This document shows, piece after piece, positions 22,796 through 34,100 of a stretch of DNA of 49,259 nucleotides (position 1 is the first letter of the stretch; every line of letters starts with the position of its first letter). The notes under the pieces are model-generated. The model was not told where the DNA came from and made no database searches. It worked only from the letters and a program-made list of their open reading frames with translations. The position numbers were made by a program, and so were the translations under genes. The DNA comes from Perkinsus olseni (Eukaryota; Perkinsozoa; Perkinsida), in NCBI GenBank assembly GCA_013115125.1, contig JABANN010000232.1, positions 1 through 49,259 of the forward strand. Reading direction: 5' to 3'.

Positions 22796-24290
22796 TGCGT
22801 AGCAGGTTGTGGCAGGAGGATCTGCCCGCTCCTGTTGGCCAGTGTTCTAGCTGCGAGATATCGATTGTTCGCTATATGTAAATCGACTCCGTTCGGCCTT
22901 ACTTGCTGCTTTAACTTTTTGACTGTGCGGCCCGTGCGTGCAAGCTAGACAGATAGACAGTATTCGGCGGGCGCGAGAGTGTTAAGCGCAGCTTGTATGT
23001 GTATGCGTCAAAGGATCGATTGCATTTAGAGTCTTTCGTGGATTCTTTTGTGGATTACAGTTGGCCCGTCTGCCAACTCGTCAGCAGCAGCTCAAGTATT
23101 ATCTGATATCTGTATTGCCTTTGGGATTGTGTTACCAGAGTCACTGGCATCGACTACCTATAGTATCAATCGACGACTCGATCACGACGTTGAAGATATC
23201 CGCCCACAAGGTATATGCACTATAGTGACAACTACCTTCATCGCTGCTACGTGCCCACCTTGCTCTATGTGCGTCTTCGCTCGTTACACGTACGTTCGTC
23301 AGAGCAAACACGTGCGTTCCTCGTCATGCTACGGATTATACGTTCACCCTTAATCCACAACTAGATCAGTTTTTCTGAACTCCTCTCGAGTCCGGTTTCG
23401 CCTTTCTCAGAACTTCGACCCAAATAGCCACACTGTACTGAGTTATAGTGCATATACTCGTACACGCAAGTACAAAGCACATTGATGGTCATCTGAGAAT
23501 AATGATACGAAGTAGCGTCCACTATAGGCGTCATATAGTATTACTATGAGGCTATGTACCGCTTTGGAGGGAGCGAAGCGAGCGGAGCATATACTACAAC
23601 AACAGGCATTCGCACGTTGTGCGTGCGCGCAGATAGTTTCTCGATAACTACCGAGTTCAACGGATAAGTTGAATTACCACACTTTGATGCATGAGCTTGA
23701 AGGGTACGACTCGAGGGGTCTATTCCAAGGGGTCGACGGTCATCGAAAGGGTGTCGTACCGCTATTGTATTTCTGTGCACCCAAAAACGCGGTGTGGGGG
23801 GATGGGCTAAATTGAGGCAGTGCACTTGTCGCGACTCAATCAACAACCTTGGCTTGTCGAATTTGGCAGCGACCGTTTCGTGTAGAACATACACTACACA
23901 ACGTTCCACACGCATGAATGCACGCACGCTGTATAACGCGGCTGCCGTTTAGATATTCGAGTCTAACAAGTCATCCTCGGCTATACACCGTTCGAAAGGG
24001 CACATTCTAAAACGTCTGTAAAAAGGAGAAAAACCTCAGGACCGAACTTCCAAGTTCAGAAGCAAATAACCAGAATTTTTGAATTCACGATGGCAGAAAA
24101 TTGGGGTTTATTATCATTCATTATTGCGGAATTATTTAGCAATATCAGACGTCTCTACGGCTTCATGAGCGCGACAGATCGAAAGTCCAGCGAGCACTCT
24201 TTCTCTAGAGAATATGACAATGCTGCCGAATGTGCCCATTGACGAATTAATTAGCCCAAAAATTCGTCATATTTCGGCGGTTCAGCTCCA

Positions 24291-24456
24291 AGTCCACCGT
24301 TGTTTCGTTGCGGAGAGGTTGGGACAACCATCCATCAGAATGGATCTGAGAAGCTCACGGGAACTTGCAGCCAGACGAAGAGCTGCTTGCATGAAGCTGC
24401 ACGGTTCAACGTTCCAACGTCCATATTAACTAACTCGATAATCAGTAAATGATGAG
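24291..24456 (-). repeat. Dispersed repeat, copy 2
   Basis: Partner of 21397-21561. It has an in-frame TGA where copy 1 has CGA, consistent with a C-to-T change at a CpG. Flanks outside the shared segment differ. No terminal repeats or target-site duplication could be defined. Confidence 0.75.
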
Positions 24457-24591
24457 GTGTTGATGATGGAGTGGTACTACGAGCAGTGTAGTTGAGTAGA
24501 CACGTCCACTGTGTCGTTACGTTATTGTGCAGATGCCGTGAGCATCTAATAGACACAACTGAATCTTATCCTGTGGCCCCAGCCATCGCTA

Positions 24592-25665
24592 TCACAGCCT
24601 GGATGGCGTTAACCCACCCGACTCCTCGAGCATCTTTCTCAGCTCATCACTAGCAGAGTCAGTGTCCCTCTCGATGAAAATGTCCCGGTAGTTGTCTGCC
24701 CGACCAAACCGAAACATACCGTGAGGTGGTGCTGTCAGGTTGACCAACAGACGAGGAGTGGTCCTCGGCAGCAGGATAGGTATCTGGTTGCACGGTCCAA
24801 CCTGCAGGCTGGTCCCCATGACCACAAGTAGCGTCGCTTGGGACAGGTCCTCCTGGACGCAATCGAAAAATCGCTCCGGTAGGTTCTCGCCGAAGAAAAC
24901 AACATCGGGCTTCACCAGACCGTAGCAGGCAGCGCAGTGGACCGGCTTCTCAGAGCTCAGTAAGTCGTTCATCTCGCCACCGTACGGGCATCCACAATCA
25001 ATACACCGGGCCGAGCGCAGATGGCCGTGGGCCTGAACAGAGGCGCGTGAAATCATCTCACCAAGCCGTAGTCTTACCTGTACAACAAGCTCCTCGGGTA
25101 CGCCTGCATCGATCTCCAGACTGTCGATGTTCTGAGTGTAACACCGTAGCAAGGCGCCCTTCTCGGCCAGCCAAGCAATGAACCTGTGGGCTGCAGTTGG
25201 CTCGTGAGCCCCCCTACCAAGTTTGGCCTCATGACACAGCCTGTAGAAGGGATACGGGTCATGTCTGAAGTAGTGGATCGAGAAGAGGTCTTCAGGGGCT
25301 CGAAGGCTATTCGTGTACTGCTTGACGTTGGCGTAAATTCCCGTATTGGGAGAGCGGAAGTCGGGGATCCCGGCGCTCACCGAGATGCCAGCCCCGACCA
25401 GGACCACCACCCGTTTCCAATACCTGCTGGGGTCCGAGCAGAGTGTCTCTAGGCTAACACCATTATCTGAAGACAAGGGCAAGATGCAGCAGGAGGAACC
25501 GGGATGGATGGCGGTAAGTTTACCTCCGAAGACGTCCTTGAACCGTTGTGGCAGATTGGTCGGGCTGGATTCTGAAGCGGTGCTGAACACAATCGACTCG
25601 GACTCAGCATCAGAGTCAGTATCACTGAGGGAGGCGCTGCGTTGGGACAAAGGGGAGGAAGACAT
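24592..25665 (-). CDS. Sir2-family NAD-dependent deacetylase (class I sirtuin)
   Basis: Removes acetyl groups from lysine using NAD. Motifs in order: VVVLVGAGISVSAGIPDFRS (NAD-binding GAG and the active loop), GIYANV, YTQNIDSLE, the catalytic histidine in AHGHL, two zinc CxxC pairs (CIDC and CAAC), KPDVVFFGENLP and MGTSLQV. These place it with SIRT2-like class I enzymes. The proposed start is ATG 25665 (MSSSPLSQRSASL), followed by an acidic low-complexity leader; an in-frame ATG at 25761 gives 32 extra residues. A 45-bp GT-AG intron at 25033-25077 lies immediately before the catalytic histidine. It is stop-free and in frame, so a retained-intron form would carry 15 extra residues there. The 3' end lies 135 bp from repeat copy 2. 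Nucleus or cytoplasm cannot be told from sequence. Confidence 0.92.
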   Translation of the reverse strand: MSSSPLSQRSASLSDTDSDAESESIVFSTASESSPTNLPQRFKDVFGGKLTAIHPGSSCCILPLSSDNGVSLETLCSDPSRYWKRVVVLVGAGISVSAGIPDFRSPNTGIYANVKQYTNSLRAPEDLFSIHYFRHDPYPFYRLCHEAKLGRGAHEPTAAHRFIAWLAEKGALLRCYTQNIDSLEIDAGVPEELVVQVRLRLGEMISRASVQAHGHLRSARCIDCGCPYGGEMNDLLSSEKPVHCAACYGLVKPDVVFFGENLPERFFDCVQEDLSQATLLVVMGTSLQVGPCNQIPILLPRTTPRLLVNLTAPPHGMFRFGRADNYRDIFIERDTDSASDELRKMLEESGGLTPSRL

Positions 25666-25809
25666 TAAAGAGAGGAAATGGGGTATGTTAAACTCAGAAG
25701 ACAAGTCCTCCCGACATCGGTTGGGGTGAACGCAGTATGTGCAACCATGCCATATAAGCATACTTGTTGCTCATAAACGGTTGATTTACGGGCGGTGAAA
25801 AAACTCTCT

Positions 25810-26812
25810 TCAGTCGCCGGGAGGAGACGTGCACATCCTTCTCTTAGAATTGCGGTGAACGTCCGACTGCTCAGCTGCATGCGATGAGGGTCTGGAGGAG
25901 TCCATGGGCTCGAAGGGGGTCGCCTTGCCCACAAGGTTACGGGCTGCAAGAACAAGACGAGGTCGCACTATGAATGATACCGAAGGTATGGTATGAGACC
26001 TTCCCCTCTCACCAGCACGGGAGCTGTACGCGTATTTATCGCTGAGCACTTGGCCGTCCTCGAGTATTCTAACTTCTACACGACCATCCTCCGTACATCG
26101 CACATCATGGACACGCTGGACGCACCTCGGGCCGCTCTGGAAAGGAAACCATGATCTTGTCAGCGAAGGCGGACAGCACTGACCTCCCACTTCCCGGGAA
26201 TAGGGCGTCGGGTCTTCGGATCGAAGGTGACGGGCCGAGACAGTCGTGTACCATCTCGTAGATCGATCTTATACTTATGCCAAGGGCAGCTGAGGCACGG
26301 GATCCCGTCAATCTGAAAAGGGCGGCATGAAGCGGTGGCGAGGGCTGAGCGGAGCCTTGCAAGGCACCGGACGACCGACATACGATAATACGCACCTCCT
26401 CGATATCTCCGCTGGTCAGTGGCCCACCCATGTGGTAGCATATAGAATCTAGACAGTAGATGGATGGTGACTCGGATGAAGAGGCCTGTGGCCGAGAGTC
26501 GAAGAACAGTGATATGTAACGACCATCAATCTGAAACCGGTAGGGGAACTCAGCGCCAGGTGTTGCCGCTGCCATCCACAGCTGGGTTCAGCATCAATGG
26601 CTGTGGAGTAGCCTGAGCATTCAAGCAATCCTCCTTGAGCTCACCTGGGTATGAAGCCGCCGCTGCCTCTTCAGCTTTGCAAGAGTGCATACCGTATGCC
26701 ATCGAGATTCCTCTGTCCTAGGCCGGCCTCCCCCGCCAGCGGTGATCTCACCCGAGCTCTGAACCTCTGGATCCAAGCTGTCCGTAATTTTAGAGGAAGA
26801 GGAACCACTCAT
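25810..26812 (-). CDS. Rieske [2Fe-2S] protein, RFESD-like
   Basis: Four exons, 26645-26812, 26396-26581, 26184-26312 and 25810-26136, join perfectly in phase to 269 residues. The Rieske cluster ligands are intact: C104-Y-H106 in SICYHMGGPL and C127-P-W-H130 in CLSCPWHKYKIDL. The flow from FFDSRP through CYHMGGPLTSGDIEE, CPWHKYKIDLRDGTRL, KWE, QRVHDV and LSDKYAY follows vertebrate RFESD almost motif by motif. RFESD is a soluble Rieske protein of unknown role, so electron transfer is inferred only from the cluster. A serine-rich N-terminus and a Ser/Arg-rich C-terminal extension of about 60 residues are additions. There is no transmembrane helix as in cytochrome bc1 Rieske proteins. It starts about 190 bp from the next gene's stop. 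Confidence 0.88.
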
Positions 26813-27001
26813 AGAAAGTGAGAGAAACTACGCACGACACGGTGAAGCAAGGACTGATTTTACCGCGGAATCACATCCAGAAGCGCCAACCATCGGACGA
26901 TCAGGACGGCGGCCTGCGAATCTCCAATATTGGACAAGTCCCAACACCAAGGCGTGTCACAAGAATGAGCAGAAACGGTAATTTAGTTCACAAGGGGTTG
27001 A

Positions 27002-27987
27002 TCAGAACGCCTTCCTGTTGGTCGAGTAGCGGACCCCAGCTGCCCTCTGCTGCGCCCTGTACGCCTCCAATCGAGCCTTCTGCGCGGCATCTTCCTGTGC
27101 CTTGATCTGCTTCTGCTTCTCACGCTTCCCTGAGACACTCCATCCAACCCATCCACTCTCGAGCCATCCAACTCACGTTTATTCTTGGCCGCTTTCCGCT
27201 CATCAGCCACGGTCTGGGCATCTTTGGCCCGCTGATGTCGCCGGGCAGCTACCGTGTAGAAGGCGGCATCCTCGGCCCCAGCGGCAGCAACAGGAGAGTC
27301 AGGATACATTTCAGGTTCGGCAACCTAAGCGAGCACCCTCTGTAGAGAATTGTCAACAGAAATTGCTCGCAACGACCGCCCTCTCTGCGAGTCTAGAATC
27401 CTTCGCCTGTGGAGAGAACGCTCACCTTCCGTTCCCGCTGTTTCTTCTCAACAGCCGCCCACTCCTCATCGTCTTCAGAGTCCGAGAGTTCCTGCGTCGG
27501 TGGGGCCACATCCACTCGCTCAGGCAGAGGCTCTTCCTCCTTAGGCGGCAAGGGGGCGTTGGGGTCTTCTTCTGGATTGATGTGCTTCACGGCCTTCGCC
27601 CTGAGGAGACCAGCGTGCGAACGTTTCAAACTCCCAACGCAGTCCACTTCGGTTTTTTCTGCGGCTGTTTGTCTGCGTGTGGCGGTTTGGCCCGTGCGTC
27701 CTGTGCAGGGGCTTCCTCATGCTTGCCCTTCTTAGCCTTGGCTTTCTTCGACCGCGTCCGGTGGCTACCCTTATCCGAGGGGGCGTCCGCTTCCGTGCTA
27801 GGCTCTGAGGTCAGACTGTTGCCGCGATGCAATGATCGGAAGGAACGGTACGGCCGCGATCAGCAAGCAGGATCAAATGGTATCAGAGCAACTTACTCTC
27901 TCCACCATTGACATAGACCAGGTAGGCTACATACCCTGCACCCGCTGCTAGGGCCCATGATAGTGCTGATGAGATAAACCAATGCAT
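27002..27987 (-). CDS. Small membrane-anchored charged protein, unknown
   Basis: Not recognised. Five exons are inferred. The first (27898-27987) encodes an N-terminal signal anchor, MHWFISSALSWALAAGAGYV. A phase-1 intron leads to a Lys-rich segment (TRSKKAKAKKGKHEEAP), then a Pro/Glu segment (DPNAPLPPKEEEPLPERVDV) with acidic SDSEDDEEWAAVEKKQ, and finally a basic coiled-coil tail (KREKQKQIKAQEDAAQKARL) ending RYSTNRKAF, with TGA at 27002-27004. The junction from WTALG to AVKHINPEED requires a very short intron (about 38 bp) and is the least certain. The pattern, one membrane anchor followed by a charged cytosolic tail, is seen in many ER-anchored adaptors, but no family assignment is made. 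Total about 230 residues. Confidence 0.6.
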
Positions 27988-28185
27988 CGTAGGTCGAGAT
28001 GGAGTAGATACTGATGGAAAAACCAACAAAACAACGCTGAAGCAGGGCAGCGAATGGGAGCATCAGCACCGCATGTGTGAGATGGGTCCTTCAACGAGAC
28101 AATTCCTCGAGCGGAGGCGAAGGAATGAAACACATCGAGGCAAATGGCAGTGTGCATGGTAAAGCATGGCGGTGTCTTGGGAACA

Positions 28186-31100
28186 TCAGCGATACTCGGC
28201 AACACAGCTGCTGGTAGGCCCATCACAGCGCTGGCCGTAAGGGCAGTCGTCATCGACCTTACAACAGCCACCATTCTCAGAGCAATGAATAGAGCAGCTC
28301 GGACCTGAGGGAGCAAAGATCTACCGATGTTCTACCTAGCGGGCCTACTACCACTATAACCCGGTATACAGGTACAACTGCCCGTCTGTGTTAGGCCGTC
28401 CACGCTGATATTGCGAACACAGACGCCTTGGCCGGAGCATGGAACCTAGACCGGCAGGTCGGTGAGAGAGCCGAGAGGAAACACCGCTACGAGACCGTAG
28501 ATGGAGGTGGAAGGGCGGTAAGGCAAGCAGCCTTAAAGATGTATACAGGGTACATGATCGAAATACAGATGGAATGGAGTATGAACAAGGAACTAGTGCT
28601 AGATCTTATGATAGGTTGATGGTATATATCATTAGATTTAACGACGCTAGAGCGCACCGAGCAACCTGAACTCACCTGAACTGAAGGTAAGAATCGTGAT
28701 GGGCCGCTAGGGCAGACTCTGTGACCACAATGACACGCTCTCTCTGGCTTCCCAAAATGGCTCTCGTAAAGCCCCAGGACCTCTTCGGCTAACAGGGCTC
28801 CTCTGATCAGAGTCACTGAGTGAATGGCCCCCGAGAAGAAGTTGTTATGGGAGTCATCATGAAGGCCAGCAATGCCTTCCAGTAGCGTACCAGTGAAGTT
28901 GGATGCCGTTGACAGGTTAACGTACCTGAGACCTGACCGAAACAGGCACGAAAGGTAAGGCGACCATACGCAGTCGAGCGGACTCCCATGACAAGTCGGG
29001 AATTATTGTTCCATGCTGATGAGCTGATCGCAGAGCCGTTATAGGAGCTGCCGTATTGCTGGCCATTACGATAGAGGGTTATAGTGTTACCACCGAATAC
29101 CGCAACTACGTGAACCTAAACAAGCGATCGGCAGCCCGTGACCTCAATGCCTAGCTACAAGCTGTGTGGTGTTCTCCGGCTTCCCCACGACATCACGGCT
29201 CCTGATGTCCCCTTCGGATGTTATGGACCAACCTCTCGGCTGCAGTAGACCGTAGGTGATTGTGTCGTACCTGTTATGTGCTTTCCTCTACCAGGTAGAG
29301 GTCATAGGGAAGGGAGGGGTGAGGGGCCTCACCGTAGACCACAGGCCGAGCCGTAGCAGTCTTCAATCCCAAAGACACCGCCGCCACCAGCATGCTCGAG
29401 CAAGGTGAATTCCTTGATGGCGATGACCTCCAACCGAGAGGTGGGGTCCTCGTACCGATCCGGGTGCCACATACGGTCACGAGCCCCGGAAAGCTCCATC
29501 CGAATGCAACGGGCTTGGAAGTGGACTGTCGTTGGCACGAAAAAGACGTAACTGACACATTCTCATCAGTGGCGACCTTCCGCAGTTCAGGCAGCCGCCC
29601 GACGTCATCTGAGTATCGTATGTCCCAGCAGGACACGACTGGCCCATTGACGTGGAGAAGGACCTCCAGGGCCCATCCAGTAGCAACAGGCAGCACTCAC
29701 TCTCCATTATCCCTGATGGACTCGACCAACGTATATGAGACACAGTCCACGCTCTGATATAGTTGGATACTCATAGCACGGTATAGGAACTCTACGTAGA
29801 CCCCAGCTAGGTTAAAGAGCTCAGAGAAGGTCACCTGAGAAGCCACCTAGATGACACGGAGTTACCAACAGCGCGGTAGACATTCTACAAGGACCGTGTG
29901 AAGACTTCACAAATGCTAAGCAGACGATACTGGCGAGTACCGTGAAGGTGGCCGTGTCTACGCCTTGTCGCGTGCTCCAGTATGTCTCTCGACTACCATC
30001 TAATGCAGCAGTGGATGGGAAGGACCAAACCCCTGTCGGAGCCGCACTGTAATGCCGCCGCGCAAGATTCTGAATAGGACAGTCTTCACAGACACTAGCG
30101 TGCTGTGCTGTGGCACCGTTCCACCTGATCCAGTCGGACGAGAAGGTTCCTGATTGACATGCCTATCTTATTGGGCTCATTGGCCGTGTCATCAAAGGCC
30201 CGGACGAAGGAGATTCGGAGATACCGCATGTTGACAAAGCCGGTAAATTGCTCGAGCTTCTCATCGAAGTTCACTGGACCGATCAAGGGGATATCTGAGG
30301 CCGCCAGATCGTACCACATCATTCCCATCTCGCAGCGCCCGACCTACCCGACCACGTGACTGAGTCCTCTGAAATCTCGAATCGCCTATCGCCAAGGGAT
30401 GAAGGTTGCATACCCCACAGACATTGAACCATATCCACAGGATACACAGCCTGCAGGTCCAGAGTTATTGTGCCTGGGTCCTGTGGCGGGCCAGGGGCCG
30501 CCATCCACATCGTAAGGTTGTTGGTAGATATCGCATTGGCAGCATCTAGCATGTAATGACAGGCTCTGCTCGAAGTGGCAGAAAGGGACTGCTAGACGGA
30601 CGGAGGTGACTAACCTCAGACACTTCCGCCAAGGCCCAGTCAAGCGGGGAACACAGGCCAGCACGCTAGTAGCGCGACGCTACCCGTAGTGAATAGATCG
30701 GCGGCTTCGGCAGACGTCCCGAGGGGCTGCTGGGTGTCCTCAGCCCTCCACACCTCGATCTCTGCTATACGGAACTGTGTCACCACAGGATCCACATTCT
30801 CGTACATCCACACTCGGATACGCCTGGCTGGACGCAAGAGCAGTACCTTCAGGAGCCATCGCCGCCGAAGCCATGGCTTTTGCTTCTCACTTCATTGATG
30901 GCTTCTGTGTTATCAGCGTAAGCCATCACCTGCGTGTATACGCCGCTACGGTCCTCTAGCTCAACCATGAACCGCTTGCATATGTTCACCGAGTTCCAAC
31001 TGAAAGCAAGCTCATACATGGCGAGCCCGCGAGAGGCAATGCTCGCTGATTTCCCTCGCTTGATCGTGCAGCGCGTCGGCATCACATTATGCGTATCTTT

Positions 31101-34100
31101 CCGACTAATGTCTCGGTTGAGGTCGAGCTAGATACTTGAGCCTGGATCCACGTCTCCGATGATCCAGTGTTGACCGAAAACTTCCTGGAAGGGGATGGAG
31201 AGAGTGCCTCAACAAGCTGTCAAGCGACCCCTACGATGTGCTGAGGCCGTCGAAGGCATACTGGGGGTGTTCCGTGTAGTCGGAGGCTTCAAAGCCGCCG
31301 AAGCAACAGCCACTCCAACACGTGTTGGAAGTGCACTTAGTAACGGGCGTGTAGACTGTGAGTCTACGAAGCGCTGACACGGAGCACGCCTAATGCGGTC
31401 GGCGGGGTTGTCGGAAGCCTACCAGTTAGGGGGACGGATTGATAGTTGTTAGGAGCATCGATGGCCACACGGAATTTATCGCTGATGAACCCTTTCCGTA
31501 GGTAGATGCTCTGCTGGGTGCTGCTGATGGTGATAGCAGAGAAGAATTCCTGGCAGTGCGGGTGTAAAATGAGAAGCATGGAACGCTTCGCTCCGCTCGT
31601 GACCACCAAGTGACGGTAAACTCACTGTCCAGTTCCAACGAGCCTGTGATAGATCCCAATGGGAGACGGAGAAGTCACGTGGTGCAGCCAGCCACAAGAA
31701 GTGTATCCCGGAAACTTCAACAGACGACCCCGACGCGGCCATCTCGAAGGTGGCAGATGGCGAGGCTTCCGCTCCAGGGTTTGGTATCCAGAAGGTCTAA
31801 GGAGGCCCGTGCATGCTAAGAGGCTTTGGGAAGCCTTCTCTGGCACAGTGGGCAACCGGAGAGACTCAGATTCGGCGATCGAGTACCAAACAGCACAGCA
31901 TGCGAGTAGAAGCTCACAGAATCCAGGTCATCCAGAGCCTTGTCAGGGGCAAAGTCCGTGGCAGCAGCCTGAGTTTCGGACGAGATGCTCTTTCCCAACT
32001 GCAGCTGTGTATCAAAAGTAACGTCCACGCTATAGAGGCTATACAGCTTAGGCTGCCAGTGGCCGTCAGCCTAACAAGACGGAGAGCTCTCTGCGAGCGA
32101 CGCCTACGGGACGGCGCTACCGCTGAGAGATCGTAGGCTCTCCGGGTCATCGAAATCTTCAGGTAGTTGGCATTGAAGTACTCGCTGACGGAAACGGTCT
32201 TAGCGGTGTTGTCCCGGTATTGGGTCAACAGAGCCCAAGCGGTGCTGTCCAGAGAGCGGTAGATGTCGAAGTCCAGTGGCTCGTCACGGAACTGAGTAAG
32301 GAAAATGACCGGCCAGTGTATGGTTGGAGGTAACCCCCTCGTCGACAGGCTGGAATCGATAGAAACATAAGTTACCACTGCTATCATTCATTCTATAGGG
32401 CTGGTCAAGTGGCAGGCAATATAGCAGTAATGCTCGCAGTGAACGGTACGCAGTCTGCGTAACGCAGATACGGTATCGCGTCCGTAGCTAGGCACTAGCC
32501 CTATCCGAGCTTACCTTAAGAATGACCTGCGATACAAAGTAGGGATGGAGGACCTTCGCTGTGGCTATGTCCCTCAGAGTGATAATGAGCTCCACTTCAT
32601 TAGCGTCCACCTCGCTAGCCCAGAAGGTAGATTCGACCCTAGGTGGAAGGACTCGATCCGCAGACTCCTAGCACCGGCCGCCCACCCGTCAACGGCCTTC
32701 GAAGCCGAGTGGTCCCAGTAGGTGTTGGCGCTAGCTGTTGCTCCGAGACTTGTCAGAGCTAGATTGCTAGATTGATAGACCTCAAAGGACTCGAGCCTAT
32801 ATTCCGTTGAGAACGTGTCTGAAATAACAGCGACCACTGATCCAACAGTGAGCTTCAGCGAAAGTCGAGGATAGCCGCGAGGGCATAGAAGGACAGTCTC
32901 CCCCTTACCCTCAGCTAGCTCGGCTGGGAGCCTCAGAGTGAACATGAGGTGTAAGGCCGGGCGCACGGCGAACTTCGCGACCAGGGTGCTATCCCGATTG
33001 ACGTCTGTCGTGTAGGCGGTAAGGGAGCTCCAATCACAGCCGGTCACATTAGCTTCGGTACACACTCCTACAGTGTACCCCCTGGGGAAGGAGGAAGGCT
33101 CGAAGACAGCTCTGATGCCCCAGACGCTCTGGACACTGGCCAGAGTGACTTGTAAATAATGGACTCCATCGGCATTCACTGTGCTCGCGGCTGTGGCAGC
33201 AACGCCGTCAAGAGCGTATTGAGCTCCAATAAGGGAGCTATCGTAGGTCGCTAGGAAGGCAGCATCAGCCCGCTTCACTTCAAGCTCTGCGATCCTGACC
33301 AAACCGTCGGGCGGCCCAGCTTGAAAGGTAACCCTGATGCACCGCAAACAACCGAGAGATATAGATAGATACACACCCTCGGCTGACGGGAACGTTGGTG
33401 CCTGCATGTGACCGTCAGATCGATCCAGATACGCGAAGCTCCGAGCAGCGAACCGCGGCCACTGACCATCAGCATCGTCAGTCCTACCTGGTTAGTGTTG
33501 CCAGGTCCGTACCTCTCCCCAGGATCGGAGTAGTCTGCGCAGTCTGGGCTACCCTGTATAGTAAGCTCCGTGGCTGTGTAGGCCGGTGCCCCGAACCATA
33601 GGGTGACCTTAGATATGTCCACGCAGGAGCCGAGGTCCAGAGTATAAGTAGGGTTGGAGGATGCTGGCGTAACCGTGTACCAGTACCTAAACTTCAGTGC
33701 AAGAGGCTCCGCTGAAAGCGAGTTATAGCGAGGATACGACCGATCTGCGCCAGCCTCGCCCGAGATACTCACGTATCAAAGTCGCCATCGACCGCAAGAG
33801 CTGGGTCCGCAGAGGGTGAAGTTATCTGGGACGTCAAGGGAGTGCTCCTCATCGCTATATTGTCGAACGCCGAATACGCTTCCACTGCAGCGAGGCCCAT
33901 GATCTGAGGATGCAGGCACTTCAATCGCCTCAGGCTCCGTTCCTCACACGATTAACGTAAATTATGGTATTGCGTTTCTCGAATTAATAACCCCGCTGAC
34001 GAGCGCGAAGTGATATAGCTGCTCTACCCAGTCATCCCCCGCTCGATCCATCATGCTGTCCCTCATCAACGTTACTCTCAGTAAACGACGATAGTACGTG

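Larger units (their letters stand above)
21339..24591. other. Large intergenic region upstream of the kinesin gene
   Basis: About 3.2 kb, the longest gene-poor stretch here, more AT-rich from about 22.3 to 24.2 kb. It holds two copies of a dispersed repeat (21397-21561 and 24291-24456), a GAGAGATATA-type low-complexity stretch near 22745-22795 and a short direct repeat AGAAATAGAATAT-like at about 22436 and 22608. No gene, RNA or complete mobile element was recognised. The left end presumably includes the kinesin promoter. Confidence 0.55.

Noticed and set aside
23544-23927. 127-codon minus strand frame in the intergenic region
   Set aside because: No domain, no splice context and low-complexity, AT-richer surroundings.
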